64,000 nucleotides of DNA from JANNPJ01 sp965200525 (GTDB lineage Bacteria > Actinomycetota > Actinomycetes > Actinomycetales > Kineosporiaceae): assembly GCA_965200525.1 (NCBI GenBank), contig OZ241368.1, positions 4,898,001 to 4,962,000 on the forward strand, written 5' to 3'. Each line of letters begins with the position of its first letter. Positions within the stretch are counted from its first letter, which is position 1. A program made the translations under genes and the position numbers. Of the stretch, positions 1 through 9,100 are shown in pieces. A model generated the notes under the pieces. The model did no database searches, had not been told where the DNA came from, and worked only from the letters and a program-made list of their open reading frames with translations.

Positions 1-1109
1 CGAATATTTTCGTTCAAATGAAATTGTCCATCATCAGTCCAGACAAATCCATGGACGTTGTGCCACGCATCTCCGAGTATGCCAACAGCCAGAACAGGGT
101 GAGCCAGGCGGACTTCTTTTCGAACCACCCGTTCCACGTACGAATGGAGCAGTTCTCCCGAAGGATTTACGCTCCCTCAGTCGATGGCGCCTACAGGGAG
201 TCGAAATGGTTCTACGAGCGGGCCCGAGGGCAGTATCAGGACGCACGCGCGGGCCTGACCGCAACAAGACGGAAGGAATTCGACCTCGAGTATCCCCGGT
301 CTCAGTTATTTGCGAAGACCGATCTTTCGAAATTCAACTTGGTGTGGGAGGGGCAGCCCCATATTGTCGGCCGCGGTGCGCAACGACACTTCGCCGCCTT
401 CGCCGGCGAAATCGCCAAAAAGTGGGAAAGTGACTCGGACTTTTTTTCGGAGGTCTATTATAAGCAGAGTATCTCAAAGGCAATCGTCTGGAAGCGTCTA
501 GAATCCTTAGTCCCCAAGCAACCCTGGTACGACGGAGGGTACCGGGCCAACCTCGTTGCGTATGCCATCGCCAAGCTGGCTCATGACCTGGCCCGGCACG
601 GTCGACGATTCGACTTCGACATTGTGTGGCGTACCCAGGCGGTACCCGACCCGGTCGAAGAGGATTTGGTCCACGCAGCAAAGGCTATTTTGCAAATTTT
701 GCAGAACCCCCAAAGTGGCCGGGCCAATGTCACCGAATGGGCCAAGCACGTCGATTGCTGGGAAGCAGTGAAGGGGATGCATCTGAGTTGGCCGCGGGAG
801 CTCGGCGAAGCCAGCTTGAACAATGCTGAAGCCGTGTCACGCATGAAGGATGGAGCAAAGGACCAGAAGGTTCTGAACGGGATTGCCGCTCAGACGGCTG
901 CCGTTGTCGCGGGCGGGATTTTCTGGCAGGACGTGCTGCGTTGGGGTAGGGAGCGTCGTCTGCTCGCGCCCAAGGAAGTGAGCATCCTGAACGTGTGCGC
1001 TGCACTTCCGGCGCGGATCCCGACAGAAGCTCAGAGCATTGCCGCACTTGCCGTGTACGAACGGCTCAGAGGACAGGGTCTGTTGATGCCGCTGCCAAGC
1101 GCTGGTTGA
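1..1109 (+). CDS. AIPR-family abortive infection protein, C-terminal part
   Basis: The frame is open to the first base of the window, so the N-terminus lies upstream; the first ATG (18) is internal. The visible residues match the core and C-terminal part of the AIPR family: NSQNRVSQADFFSNHPFH (residues 28-45 counted from that ATG), then a stretch with KWFYERARGQY and a KTDLSKF segment. AIPR proteins are linked to abortive phage infection, often as single genes or beside restriction systems; the mechanism is not well defined. At least 363 residues are present, whereas full members are usually several hundred residues longer. An IS3-family element starts about 100 bases downstream. Family assignment is from remembered motif similarity, not a search. 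Confidence 0.8.
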   Translation, partial: NIFVQMKLSIISPDKSMDVVPRISEYANSQNRVSQADFFSNHPFHVRMEQFSRRIYAPSVDGAYRESKWFYERARGQYQDARAGLTATRRKEFDLEYPRSQLFAKTDLSKFNLVWEGQPHIVGRGAQRHFAAFAGEIAKKWESDSDFFSEVYYKQSISKAIVWKRLESLVPKQPWYDGGYRANLVAYAIAKLAHDLARHGRRFDFDIVWRTQAVPDPVEEDLVHAAKAILQILQNPQSGRANVTEWAKHVDCWEAVKGMHLSWPRELGEASLNNAEAVSRMKDGAKDQKVLNGIAAQTAAVVAGGIFWQDVLRWGRERRLLAPKEVSILNVCAALPARIPTEAQSIAALAVYERLRGQGLLMPLPSAG

Positions 1110-1211
1110 GGGAACGGTGGTCGGCAGCCGCGCCGATGCTTGGCCGAGCAGGCTTGGAGCGCTTGACTGAGGTGCGCCTAACGGACGCCGATAGTAGTCC
1201 AGCCGCCACTT

Positions 1212-1235
1212 TGTCTCGTGCCGGGTTTGATGGAC
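1212..1235 (+). repeat. IS3 left inverted repeat
   Basis: It starts TGTC and contains CCGGGTTTGATGGAC. It pairs with the complement of 2515-2538, differing at three positions. Confidence 0.85.
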
Positions 1236-1263
1236 ACCATCAAGCCTGGAAGGACAATGGAGT

Positions 1264-1581
1264 ATGGCTGCGCCGAAGAAGTACCCCGATGAGCTGCGTG
1301 AGCGGGCCACGCGGATGGCGGTGGAGGCCCGCCGGGATCCCGCGACGGCCTCTGGGGCGATCCACCGGATCGCCGATCAGTTGGGGATCCACCGGGAGAC
1401 GATGAGGATCTGGGTTAAGAAGGCCGAGGTCGATGGCGGGGTGAGGCCTGGCACCACGAGTTCGGACGCAGAGCGGATCGCTCAGTTGGAGCGTGAGGTG
1501 CGTGAGCTGCGCCGGGCTAACTCCATCCTGAAGAGCGCTTCGGCTTTCTTCGCGGCGGAGCTCGACCGCCCCTCCCACTGA
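1264..1581 (+). CDS. IS3-family transposase OrfA
   Basis: A 105-residue protein with an N-terminal helix-turn-helix (YPDELRERATRMAVEARR, then IADQLGIHRETMRIWVKK) and a C-terminal leucine-zipper-like helix (IAQLEREVRELRRANSILK). OrfA binds the element ends and multimerises. It ends in the ASAFFAAELDRP stretch typical of actinobacterial IS3 elements, where ribosomes slip back one base to make the OrfAB fusion transposase. The slip probably occurs in the GCTTTCTTC stretch (1543-1551) or nearby. Confidence 0.92.
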   Translation: MAAPKKYPDELRERATRMAVEARRDPATASGAIHRIADQLGIHRETMRIWVKKAEVDGGVRPGTTSSDAERIAQLEREVRELRRANSILKSASAFFAAELDRPSH

Positions 1582-2507
1582 TCGTCGACTACATCGACCA
1601 GCACAAAGACCAGTTCGGGGTCGAGCCGATCTGCACGGTACTCAGCCAGGCTGAGGTAAAGATCGCCCCGAGTACGTACTACGCCCGCAAGAGCCGCCCG
1701 CCCTCAGCGCGAGCCCTGCGCGATGAGCGGATCACCACCCGGATCAAGGCAATCCATGCGGACAACTACGGCGTCTACGGGATCCGCAAGGTCCATGCCG
1801 CGCTAGGGCGCGAGGGCGGTGTCGATGGCCGGCATGTCGCCCGCTGCACGACCCAGCGTCTCATGAAAGCTGCTGACCTGAAAGGTGTCTCACGATCCAA
1901 GAGTCCACGAACGACGGTCACAGGCAAGGCGCCTGACCACCGCCCTGACCTCGTCAAAAGAGCCTTCACCGCCGATGCCCCCGACCGGCTCTGGGTCGCC
2001 GACATCACCTATCTGCGGACCTTCTCCGGCTGGGTCTACGCCGCGTTCGTCCTGGATGTCTTCTCCCGCCGGATCGTCGGCTGGCAACTGTCAACATCCC
2101 TGCGCACAGACCTGGCGCTGGACGCCCTGGAGATGGGCCTGTGGACCCGCCACCACGCTGGAGTCGACGTGTCATCCCTGGTCCATCACTCGGATCGCGG
2201 CGTTCAATACGTGGCCGTGCGCTACACCGAGCGCGTGGCCGAGGCCGGCGCCGTCGCGTCCGTCGGCAGCAAAGGAGACTCCTACGACAACGCCATGGCT
2301 GAAGCCCTCAACAGCATCTACAAGGCCGAACTGATCCGGAACAGAGGCCCCTGGAAGGGCATCGACGACCTCGAGATCGCCACCGCCGAATACGTCGACT
2401 GGTACAACCACCGTCGCCTGCACGGCGAACTCGGCCTCATCCCACCCGTCGAGTACGAGACCAACTATCACGACACAACCACCGCCGAGCACGCACTCAG
2501 CGTGTGA
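1563..2507 (+). CDS. IS3-family transposase OrfB (DDE catalytic part, made by -1 frameshift)
   Basis: This frame is open from 1521 and lies at -1 relative to orfA; there is no need for its own start. It carries the integrase catalytic core (rve): the first Asp in LWVADITYLRT, the second in VHHSDRGVQY, and the Glu in AMAEALNSIYKAEL, followed by the usual YNHRRLHGELGLIPPVEYE end. The N-terminal part has the IS3 HTH_21-like segment (NYGVYGIRKVHAAL). No internal stops, so the transposase looks intact and possibly active. Confidence 0.92.
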   Translation, partial: RPPLPLIVDYIDQHKDQFGVEPICTVLSQAEVKIAPSTYYARKSRPPSARALRDERITTRIKAIHADNYGVYGIRKVHAALGREGGVDGRHVARCTTQRLMKAADLKGVSRSKSPRTTVTGKAPDHRPDLVKRAFTADAPDRLWVADITYLRTFSGWVYAAFVLDVFSRRIVGWQLSTSLRTDLALDALEMGLWTRHHAGVDVSSLVHHSDRGVQYVAVRYTERVAEAGAVASVGSKGDSYDNAMAEALNSIYKAELIRNRGPWKGIDDLEIATAEYVDWYNHRRLHGELGLIPPVEYETNYHDTTTAEHALSV

Positions 2508-2514
2508 TCAGAGC

Positions 2515-2538
2515 GTCCATCAAACCCGGTACTTGACA
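2515..2538 (-). repeat. IS3 right inverted repeat
   Basis: Read on the minus strand it starts TGTCAAGTACCGGG and then matches the left end. It lies just after the orfB stop codon. Confidence 0.85.
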
Positions 2539-2766
2539 AACCATGATCTCCATTGTGCAGTGCGAGCCGTTCGTCGCTTCGGACCGCCGCAGCAGATCGC
2601 GCCCATCTGACGTAGCCAGCGCGCACTGTGGCCCTGCGGTTCTGCCGACCGGCTACAGATCTTCCGATGGCGTGAGGCTCAGACCGGGTTGGTGCGGAGC
2701 GCCTTGGCCTCGTCGCGGCGCACCTGCACCCGGCCGGAGTCCAGCCGCACCGCCAGCGGGGCCTGC

Positions 2767-3006
2767 GGGCGGGTGTTGTTCAACGTGCCCCACTGCGTGG
2801 CCGGCCTGGTCTCAATCGGCCTGCTCGGCCTGCTCGGCGGGGCCCTGCTCATGGTGATCCAGGTCCAGCGGCAGAGTCCGGCCGCTCTGATCGGACGCGT
2901 CAGCTCGGCCTTCGCAGCCGCCCCGCGGGTGAGCACGGTGAGCGGATCGATGCTCGGCGGCTGGCTGGCCAACGCCCTGGGACTGGGGCTGGTGGCCAAC
3001 GCGGCG
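2767..3006 (+). pseudogene. Remnant of an MFS transporter (C-terminal helices)
   Basis: One frame reads through two transmembrane-like stretches. They include LLGGALLMVIQVQ, then SPAALIGRVSSAF, then VSGSMLGGWLANALG. This resembles the EntS-like major facilitator family, where the ALIGRVSSA loop and the GG-A/L helix occur in the second half. There is no N-terminal half and no plausible start, and the frame runs into the start of the next small ORF. It is a decayed piece, probably left by rearrangement near the IS element. Confidence 0.55.
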
Positions 3007-3029
3007 ACGATGACCCGGGAGGAGGGGCG

Positions 3030-3278
3030 ATGCACCCGCTTGATCGTAGAACGGCCCTTCTGGGCCTGCTCGATGTGGCTGGCGCGGCCGTGGCGGGGTG
3101 CTCCGGCTCCTCGGACGGGCAGGCTCTCGGACCGACGTCCTCGCCGACGCCGACCACCTCGCCGTCGGCCACCACCGCCGCCACACCACGCTGGCCGCTC
3201 ACCGATTACAGTGCGCAGGCGACGGGTGATCACGCTCAGGAGTGGGTCACCGGTGTAGTGACCGCAGGGTGTCGTTGA
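3030..3278 (+). CDS. Short lipoprotein, probably truncated
   Basis: 82 residues. A strong ribosome binding site (GGAGGAGG) precedes ATG 3030. The N-terminus is a lipoprotein signal: positive MHPLDRR, a hydrophobic stretch, then the lipobox VAGC with the modified Cys at about residue 24. A Ser/Thr/Pro-rich linker follows and then only a short tail (RWPLTDY). The linker followed by WPLT resembles the N-terminus of DUF3048 lipoproteins, but the body is missing, so this is probably the first part of a gene cut by rearrangement. The next 300 bases up to 3577 hold no gene I can support. Confidence 0.45.
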   Translation: MHPLDRRTALLGLLDVAGAAVAGCSGSSDGQALGPTSSPTPTTSPSATTAATPRWPLTDYSAQATGDHAQEWVTGVVTAGCR

Positions 3279-3577
3279 CGGACTTGAAGTCGTCCCCTGG
3301 GCGGATCATGTATGTCCAGCTGAAGTCCGGACACAGCACCGATCGAGGGCCGGCTTGGGTCGATCGGGTCCCGTTCACGGGCATGTGACCATTGCTGATT
3401 GGTGGATGACCTCGACCCTGAGCGCAGCTGGACGTGTGAGAGAGCGGACGGTGTGGCGGTGACTGGGCCTTCGGCACGCATTGATGAACAAGTTGGCCAG
3501 CGGGCCGGAGGCGTTCGTCGAGATGTACCACGCTCTCAGCCGGTGGCAATCGCGCTGGGATACGGCAGGATTGTCCG

Positions 3578-4237
3578 GTGACGACTTCGCGACTAGAGGC
3601 CTTCAGCGACGGCGTGTTCGCCATCGCCATCACTCTCCTGGTGCTGGAAATCCGGGTGCCCGAGGACACTCACGAACTGCCGCATCAGCTGGCCGAACTA
3701 TGGCCGTCCTATCTCGGATACCTGATCAGCTTTCTGCTGATCGGGCTGATCTGGGCCAACCATCACGTCATGTTCGAGAACATCACGTCGGCCGATCGGC
3801 CGCTGATGTTCTTCAACATGTTGCTGCTGGCGAACGTGGCGTTCCTGCCCTTCGTCGCGGCCGTGCTGGCGGCGGCGTTCCGCGAGGGCGAGGGAGAACG
3901 CACCGCGGTCATCCTCTACGGCGCGACCCTGGTAGTCGGCGGCATCTTCTTCAACGCGATATGGGAGTACGCCCGTCACGGTCACCGCCTGCTCGGATCG
4001 GGGATCACTCCGGACCAGGCGCGCTCGATCAGCCGCCGGTTCCTGCTGGGGCCCACGCTCTACGGTGTTGGAACCGTCGTGGGGGCCTTGGTGCCGGTGC
4101 TCGGCGTAGTGGTGTTCGCCGCACTCATCCTCTTCTACTGGCTGCCACCGGCCTCGTCACCCGGACAGAAGCAGGTCGACCTCGGGGGTGCGGCGAACGA
4201 GGTGGATCCCGCGCGTCAGTCGTCCGATGGTGGGTAG
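3578..4237 (+). CDS. TMEM175-family (DUF1211) potassium channel-like membrane protein
   Basis: 219 residues, GTG start with AGGA seven bases upstream. The N-terminus carries the family signature RLEAFSDGVFAIAITLLVLE, with the FSD motif. About six hydrophobic helices follow, including LGYLISFLLIGLIWANHH. Bacterial TMEM175 proteins form tetrameric potassium-selective leak channels with a single six-helix unit, and the length fits. The C-terminal 30 residues are polar. It stands alone, between remnant DNA and a region without clear genes. Confidence 0.9.
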   Translation: MTTSRLEAFSDGVFAIAITLLVLEIRVPEDTHELPHQLAELWPSYLGYLISFLLIGLIWANHHVMFENITSADRPLMFFNMLLLANVAFLPFVAAVLAAAFREGEGERTAVILYGATLVVGGIFFNAIWEYARHGHRLLGSGITPDQARSISRRFLLGPTLYGVGTVVGALVPVLGVVVFAALILFYWLPPASSPGQKQVDLGGAANEVDPARQSSDGG

Positions 4238-4678
4238 CAGCCGCTCTCTGTTGCCACTATTACCACGCTTTTCATTGCCACCGGCTAGTTCTCGACGAGC
4301 GCCCTGGGACGGCCCCATACGGTGCCGTCCAGACTCCGGGCTCCGACAACACCGCACCCCAAGTCGGAGGTTCGACTGTTGGCCCCGTCTTCGACCCCAA
4401 AGAATGTCCACCGCGCCTGTAGCTTGCTTGCTCCTGACTATTCAATCGACGAAGTCAGGCAGACTCTGCACGAAGATGGCCTATCTCAGGGCGATGCGGA
4501 CCGCGCCGTGAATCTGATCCAACTGGCTGACGAGAGTGCCCAGTGTGCCTCTCAAGCCGCCCTTGGCGCCGTAGCTCTTCCCGTGCCATCAATACCAGCG
4601 AATTGACGGGCTAGAAACTGATGTGTCCGCCAGCAGGGTTAGGCAGAGTTCGGTCGCTGCTTGGATGCGTCGGGACTG
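4238..4678. other. Region without a supported gene
   Basis: A plus-strand frame ending at 4606 contains a charged stretch (YSIDEVRQTLHEDGLSQGDA) that looks like real protein. It has no good start, so it is at most a gene remnant. Confidence 0.3.
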
Positions 4679-5106
4679 CTACATGCGAGTCTCGCTGCGC
4701 CGACTGTACGCGGTGATGACGAGCGCGGTGAAATCCGATGTGTCCTGCTCCTGATGCTGGTCGATGATCAAGAAGTCGGGTAGCTCGAAGGATTCTGCGT
4801 GTTCTTGCTGGGATAGCAGAAAGACCTCACCTTGGCCGCTGGTTGCCATCCACGGCTCAGGGCTTGAACAATGACCGCTTTGACGTCGGCGGGCGTTGGG
4901 AAGGCGCTGTCGGTGGCGCATCCGTGTGGTGTGGCCCAAGCCTTCGAGAGGAGGTCAACCTGTAGCGGGCAACTATTTTTCCCGTGACCCCAGACACGCA
5001 GGCGGATACACCGGTGAGCATCTCTCTTTTCCTGCACATGGCCGATCGTGGCGATCCACGTGAAGGTGTGGTCCCCGATGTGGAGCTTGCGCAGCCTATT
5101 GCCCAT
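4679..5106 (-). pseudogene. Small uncharacterised actinobacterial protein, frameshifted
   Basis: Starts at ATG 5106 (MGNRLRKLHIGDHTFTW) and reads to about 4830 with segments such as IRLRVWGHGK and PADVKAVIVQALSRGWQPAAK. The frame then shifts. The next frame continues as GEVFLLSQQEHAESFELPDF and stops at 4679, which is how I expect proteins of this type to end. The break is at a CC pair (4830-4831); one more C would join the halves as AAKGEVF in a protein of about 142 residues. Function unknown. The break may be a sequencing error (see findings). Confidence 0.5.
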
Positions 5107-5768
5107 CGCACTCCAGCCTCGTGATCCACCGATCTCAGAGCATATGCGACGTTTCGCGTGGGGCGCTAATGCCAGGCGCGCGGCCTACGATCGCCCTTTG
5201 GGGTCGGTGGCCCGCAAGCTCCTGCCGGCGACCGCGTGAAGGTCAGTCGGGCGAGGGAGATGCCTTCGTGGCGTGCCTACTGACCGGCGGCCGGCTGCCC
5301 GTCCGCGTGCAGATATAGACCCGTGGGCGGAACGGGTGGCCGGCCGAATCGCGCAAGACCCGGGACTGCTCAGGGGCGGTTACCGTGTTTCTTTGGCCGC
5401 GCCCAACTGCAGAGCCGGCTCTCGGCACCGTCGACGTCGTTGACCGACAGGTCGAGGAATACCTGCCGCGAGCGCTTGGTAGCGGGCCAGGTGGGTGGCT
5501 GGTAGCCCTCGACGCGCACGGCGCCGAGGAAGATCGAGTCGACCTTGACGATGCAGAAGTCCGAGGTGTCTACGAGGACCTCGCCATCGAGGACGGCCCT
5601 GAATCCGGCCGGGACGGCGGGGTCAGAGCGCTCAATTGATGGCGGCGATACGAGCATTGCGCATGGCTTCTCCCCATTCCGAGGCTGGGATCCCTAAATC
5701 GGGCATTTCCAGTTCGCGTGCGCCCGTTGGCAGCCCGTTGATATGCTTCACCAACGACAATCACGGGG
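5107..5768. other. Region with no confident gene
   Basis: The best candidate is a 95-residue minus-strand frame (5657 to 5370) with a plausible fold-like stretch (FCIVKVDSIFLGAVRVEGY), but it has no clear start signal and no family I recognise. Confidence 0.25.
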
Positions 5769-6122
5769 GTGGTCGTGAAACTTCCGGCCCTTCCCAGGAC
5801 CGGGGCGGTAGCGTCGGTCCTGCTCGGCTTGGGCGCGGCGGTCCTTACCAACCTGATCACCGATCGGTGGAGCTGGGCGATCGCGGTTGCGCTGGGCGTC
5901 AACGCTATCGTCTGGGCAACCGTTGAGGCCTGGCGGTCCACGCCAGATCAATCGCCGGCGGCCGACCTTTCGGTGACCCAGAAAGTCAAGCGAGTGTCCG
6001 GCCGCGTCATCGGTATTCGCCGAACCGAGGGTTCCGGCATCGTTCAGCAGACTGTCGGCGAGGTGGCGGACGAGGCAGAGGTCGTCGGTTTCGAACAGAA
6101 CTGGCCTCGCGATGTCGAGTGA
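5769..6122 (+). CDS. Small two-helix membrane protein with C-terminal repeats, partner of the STAND NTPase
   Basis: 117 residues, GTG start (5769, or the GTG at 5775). Two predicted membrane helices at about residues 12-30 and 35-53 (SWAIAVALGVNAIVWATVEA) form a hairpin. A polar linker leads to two short related segments at the C-terminus: LSVTQKVKRVSGRVIGIR (67-84) and VQQTVGEVADEAEVVGF (92-108). Very similar segments occur in the N-terminal part of the NTPase encoded next. The two genes overlap by 11 bases, so they are probably co-translated. I infer a membrane-located effector or sensor that meets the NTPase through this repeat. No named family recognised. Confidence 0.7.
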   Translation: MVVKLPALPRTGAVASVLLGLGAAVLTNLITDRWSWAIAVALGVNAIVWATVEAWRSTPDQSPAADLSVTQKVKRVSGRVIGIRRTEGSGIVQQTVGEVADEAEVVGFEQNWPRDVE

Positions 6123-9100
6123 TGGCGCTGACATGCACATCTCCGGTTTTGACGATGTGGTCCGGGAGCGCACGGGTGCGGATTTCATCAACCGGGAATG
6201 GCTGGCCACTGAGCTCACACACCACGTTGCGCAGAACCGCTATACCGTGCTCGTCGGTGAGCCGGGTGCAGGCAAGACGACGGTGCTCGCCGGCCTGGCC
6301 CGGGAGCACCCGGACTGGCTGCGTTACTTCATCCGCCGCGACAGCGTCACCTCGCTGGTCGGGTCGGACCTGACCACCTTCCTTCTGTCGATCGGGCAGC
6401 AACTCGCCCGATCCCGGCCGGAGCTGTTCGAACCGCAGAAGCTTGAGGTTGTGGTCCAGCAGCGGGTCGGGTTGGCCCGACGCGGCTCGTCGGTGGTCGG
6501 GATCCGGATCGAGGACCTGGTGGCGTCGCCGTTTCACCGCACCGCGCGGCTGACGGTTGAGCAGGACGTGGCCCGTCTGGAGGGTGACCTGACCGGCGTC
6601 CAGCTCGGCCGGGCTCACATGGAGCCGCGCCTGCTGGAACCGGCCACCCTAGCCGAGCTGGCGCTCTTCGCCCCGGCCGAGCTTCTTGCTCAAGGTGATC
6701 CGGACGCCCGAATCGTCATCATGATCGACGCGCTGGACGAGCTCGCCCGAGACGCCACCGGCAGCCTGTTGGAGTGGCTCATCCACGGCCCCGAACTGCC
6801 CGCCAACGTGCGGGTCCTTCTGGCCGCTCGACCGAACACGGAGCTGGGCGGGTTGCGGTCGGCGCGTGACGGACTGGCCGAGGTGACGATCGATCCGGCT
6901 ACCCCCGACGTACGCAGTGATCTTGAAGCCTTCGGGCGGCGCAACCTGTTCACCTCGCAGGTCGAGGCTGCTGTGCGCGTGGCCCAATGGGAGGTCGAGG
7001 ACTTCCTGAACCGTGTCGTTCGCCGTTCGGCCGGCAACTTCCTCTATATGGCCGCCTACACCCGGGCGCTCGTCGACGTCGTCACCACCGGCGAGGACCC
7101 GGAACTGGTCGCTGGGTTGATCAATTTCCGGGATATCCCTGAGGGGCTGTACGGCCTCTACACCTTTTTTCTCGACACGATCCGGCGCGAGGTCGCCGGG
7201 CTCGGATCGATCGAGCTCGCAGACGGGTCGTGGACTGCCGCGTGGGAATCCGTCGGCCAGTCGGTCCTCGGCATCCTGACGGTAGCGCGCGCCCCGCTCA
7301 CGCCGGAGGCCATTCGGCGGCTGTCGATGCTGCCGGTTCTCGCCCGGGTGCTGACAAACGTGTTGGCACGCATGCGGTGGATCCTGCACGCCCGCAACGG
7401 CGGGTACGTCTTCTTCCACGCTTCCGTCGCCGAATATCTGGCCTCTGCCGAGGTGCGGGCTGTTCGCCCCGAGTGGGCGGTCGAGGAACGCGAGTGGCAC
7501 GCGCGAATCGTCCAGTCCTGCAAACGCGGCCGCGCCGAGTGGTCCGACGTGGACTGGTCCGGTGAAGGCGACTACGAGCTGCTGCACGTCGCCGCCCACC
7601 TCACCATGGCGGGCGACGGCGATCAGGTGCCGGCTTTGGTCGGCAGGCCGCTTCGAATCGCCATCCGGTCCCGGTTCGGCAGCGACCGCTACGTCGCCGG
7701 TGTCGTCGACCTGGCCCTGGACCAGGCGTGCCGAGGAGCCGACCCTGCAGCCGCCCTGCCGCTGGTCTGGTATCTCAGCATCGTGGCGCGTTGGCTGAGG
7801 CAGGGCGAGCGCAAGCTGTCGCCGAGGGTGCTGGGATTGGCGGCCCGGATGGGGCGGACCGACGAGGCACTCGACCACGCGCTGTCGATCGGGGTCTCAG
7901 AGCAACTCGTCGAGGCGCTGGCTCAGATCGTCGACCAGGCCAGCGTTCCCGACCAGCGCCGCCGGGAGCTGGCCGAACTGTTGGTGGAATCGGCACTGCT
8001 GGCGGATGACGCCGCGATGGCCACGGCCGCCGTCCGCCTTGCACGGTGGGACCCGCCGCGAGCCCTGCGCCTGGCGCAGCGCGGTGGAGCCGACCCCGAC
8101 CCGGTACTCGCGGCCGCGGCCGCGGCCGACCCCATCCGGGCGTCCGAATACCTGGCCCGGATGGGCAAGGAACGCACGACTGCCTGCCTGGATCTCGCTG
8201 CCAAAGCCGGGGCTGACGGCGCCCACGCGTTGGTGCGACTGGCCGAAACCGGCCTCAAGGCGCTGGAAGCCGACCGGCGCGTCGTCGAACTCGCCCGGCT
8301 CGCCCGACTCGATCCGCAGCGACGCTCTCGTCATCTTCGCCGTCTCGCAGCCGATCGGCTCGAGCTTGACCCCAGTAATCAATACCCACACCAGCAGGCA
8401 CTGATCAAAGCCGCGACAACCCTGGCGGGCATCGACGACGCCCTGGCCCGCGTGCTGCTGCGCTCGGTTGAGGGGGCCGACCTCGACCAGGCTCGAGCCT
8501 GGCTCACACTGGGGGAGCCGGCCGAGGCGCGGCGCATCCTGGACGTCTGCCTGGGCAACGCGGACGAGGCCGGCGCCCGGCTGCAAGCCGCCGGGGTCCT
8601 GGCCGGCCTCGACCCGGCGGCGGCCGGACAGCTCATCGGTGAGGTGGCGGCCGAGGTGGAGGCGATGCCGCCACCGGGTGACCTGATGACCGAGCTGGAC
8701 CAGTCCGCCGTCATCGCCGCCTTGGTGTCCGCCCTTGCGCCGACTGCCCCGGCACGGGCCGAAACACTGGCCCGCCAGATGCCGTGGACGCTCTGGCGCC
8801 GGATCGGTCATGACCGTGCCACTGTCCTGGCCACGCTGGCCGCAGGCGAGCTGGATGCCGGCCGGGCGCAGTCCGCGACGCGCCTGCTGGACGAGCTCCT
8901 GGCCGACGCCGCTCGCCCTGGTCCGCTGGCGGAGCCGCAGGTCGGCGCGGCGGCCGTGCCCGCGGGTCAGGCCGTGGCCGGCGGCCGTGGCGCCATGATG
9001 CACGTGGCTTACCGGACCAACGTCCAGAACCAGTGGTGGTCCCGGGTGCGAAGGCGCCTGCACACCGATCCAGCCGACGTGGCCCGGGCCTACGCTCCCG

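Larger units (their letters stand above)
1212..2538 (+). mobile_element. IS3-family insertion sequence, complete, about 1.33 kb
   Basis: The element has the expected IS3 architecture: orfA with a helix-turn-helix, an overlapping orfB in the -1 frame with a DDE catalytic core, and imperfect inverted ends that start with TG and finish with CA. The ends match over 24 bases with 3 mismatches. No convincing 3-4 bp target duplication flanks it (ACTT on the left, AACC on the right), so it may have lost one by rearrangement. It lies between the AIPR gene and a region of gene remnants. Confidence 0.9.

Noticed and set aside
1105..1211. Coding sequence between the AIPR gene and the IS element
   Set aside because: Only about 100 bases with no start signal; the frame that crosses it is a shadow of orfA.
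3247..3330. DDFKSVNDTL on the minus strand, like the GGDEF-domain motif
   Set aside because: Only ten residues match; there is no GGDEF motif or domain around it. Could be chance or a tiny fragment.
5835..6122. RHIM or BASS-type amyloid motif in the small membrane protein
   Set aside because: The VQQTVG stretch recalls a RHIM core, but the repeat is longer and its spacing differs from the motifs I know; I describe it only as a shared repeat.
6640..7880. Long minus-strand frames within the STAND NTPase gene
   Set aside because: They mirror the codon bias of the real gene; their products are Arg/Gly/His-rich without domains.
8098..8130. GCGGCC tandem repeats within the STAND gene
   Set aside because: They encode an Ala-rich helix turn and are typical of high-GC coding DNA.
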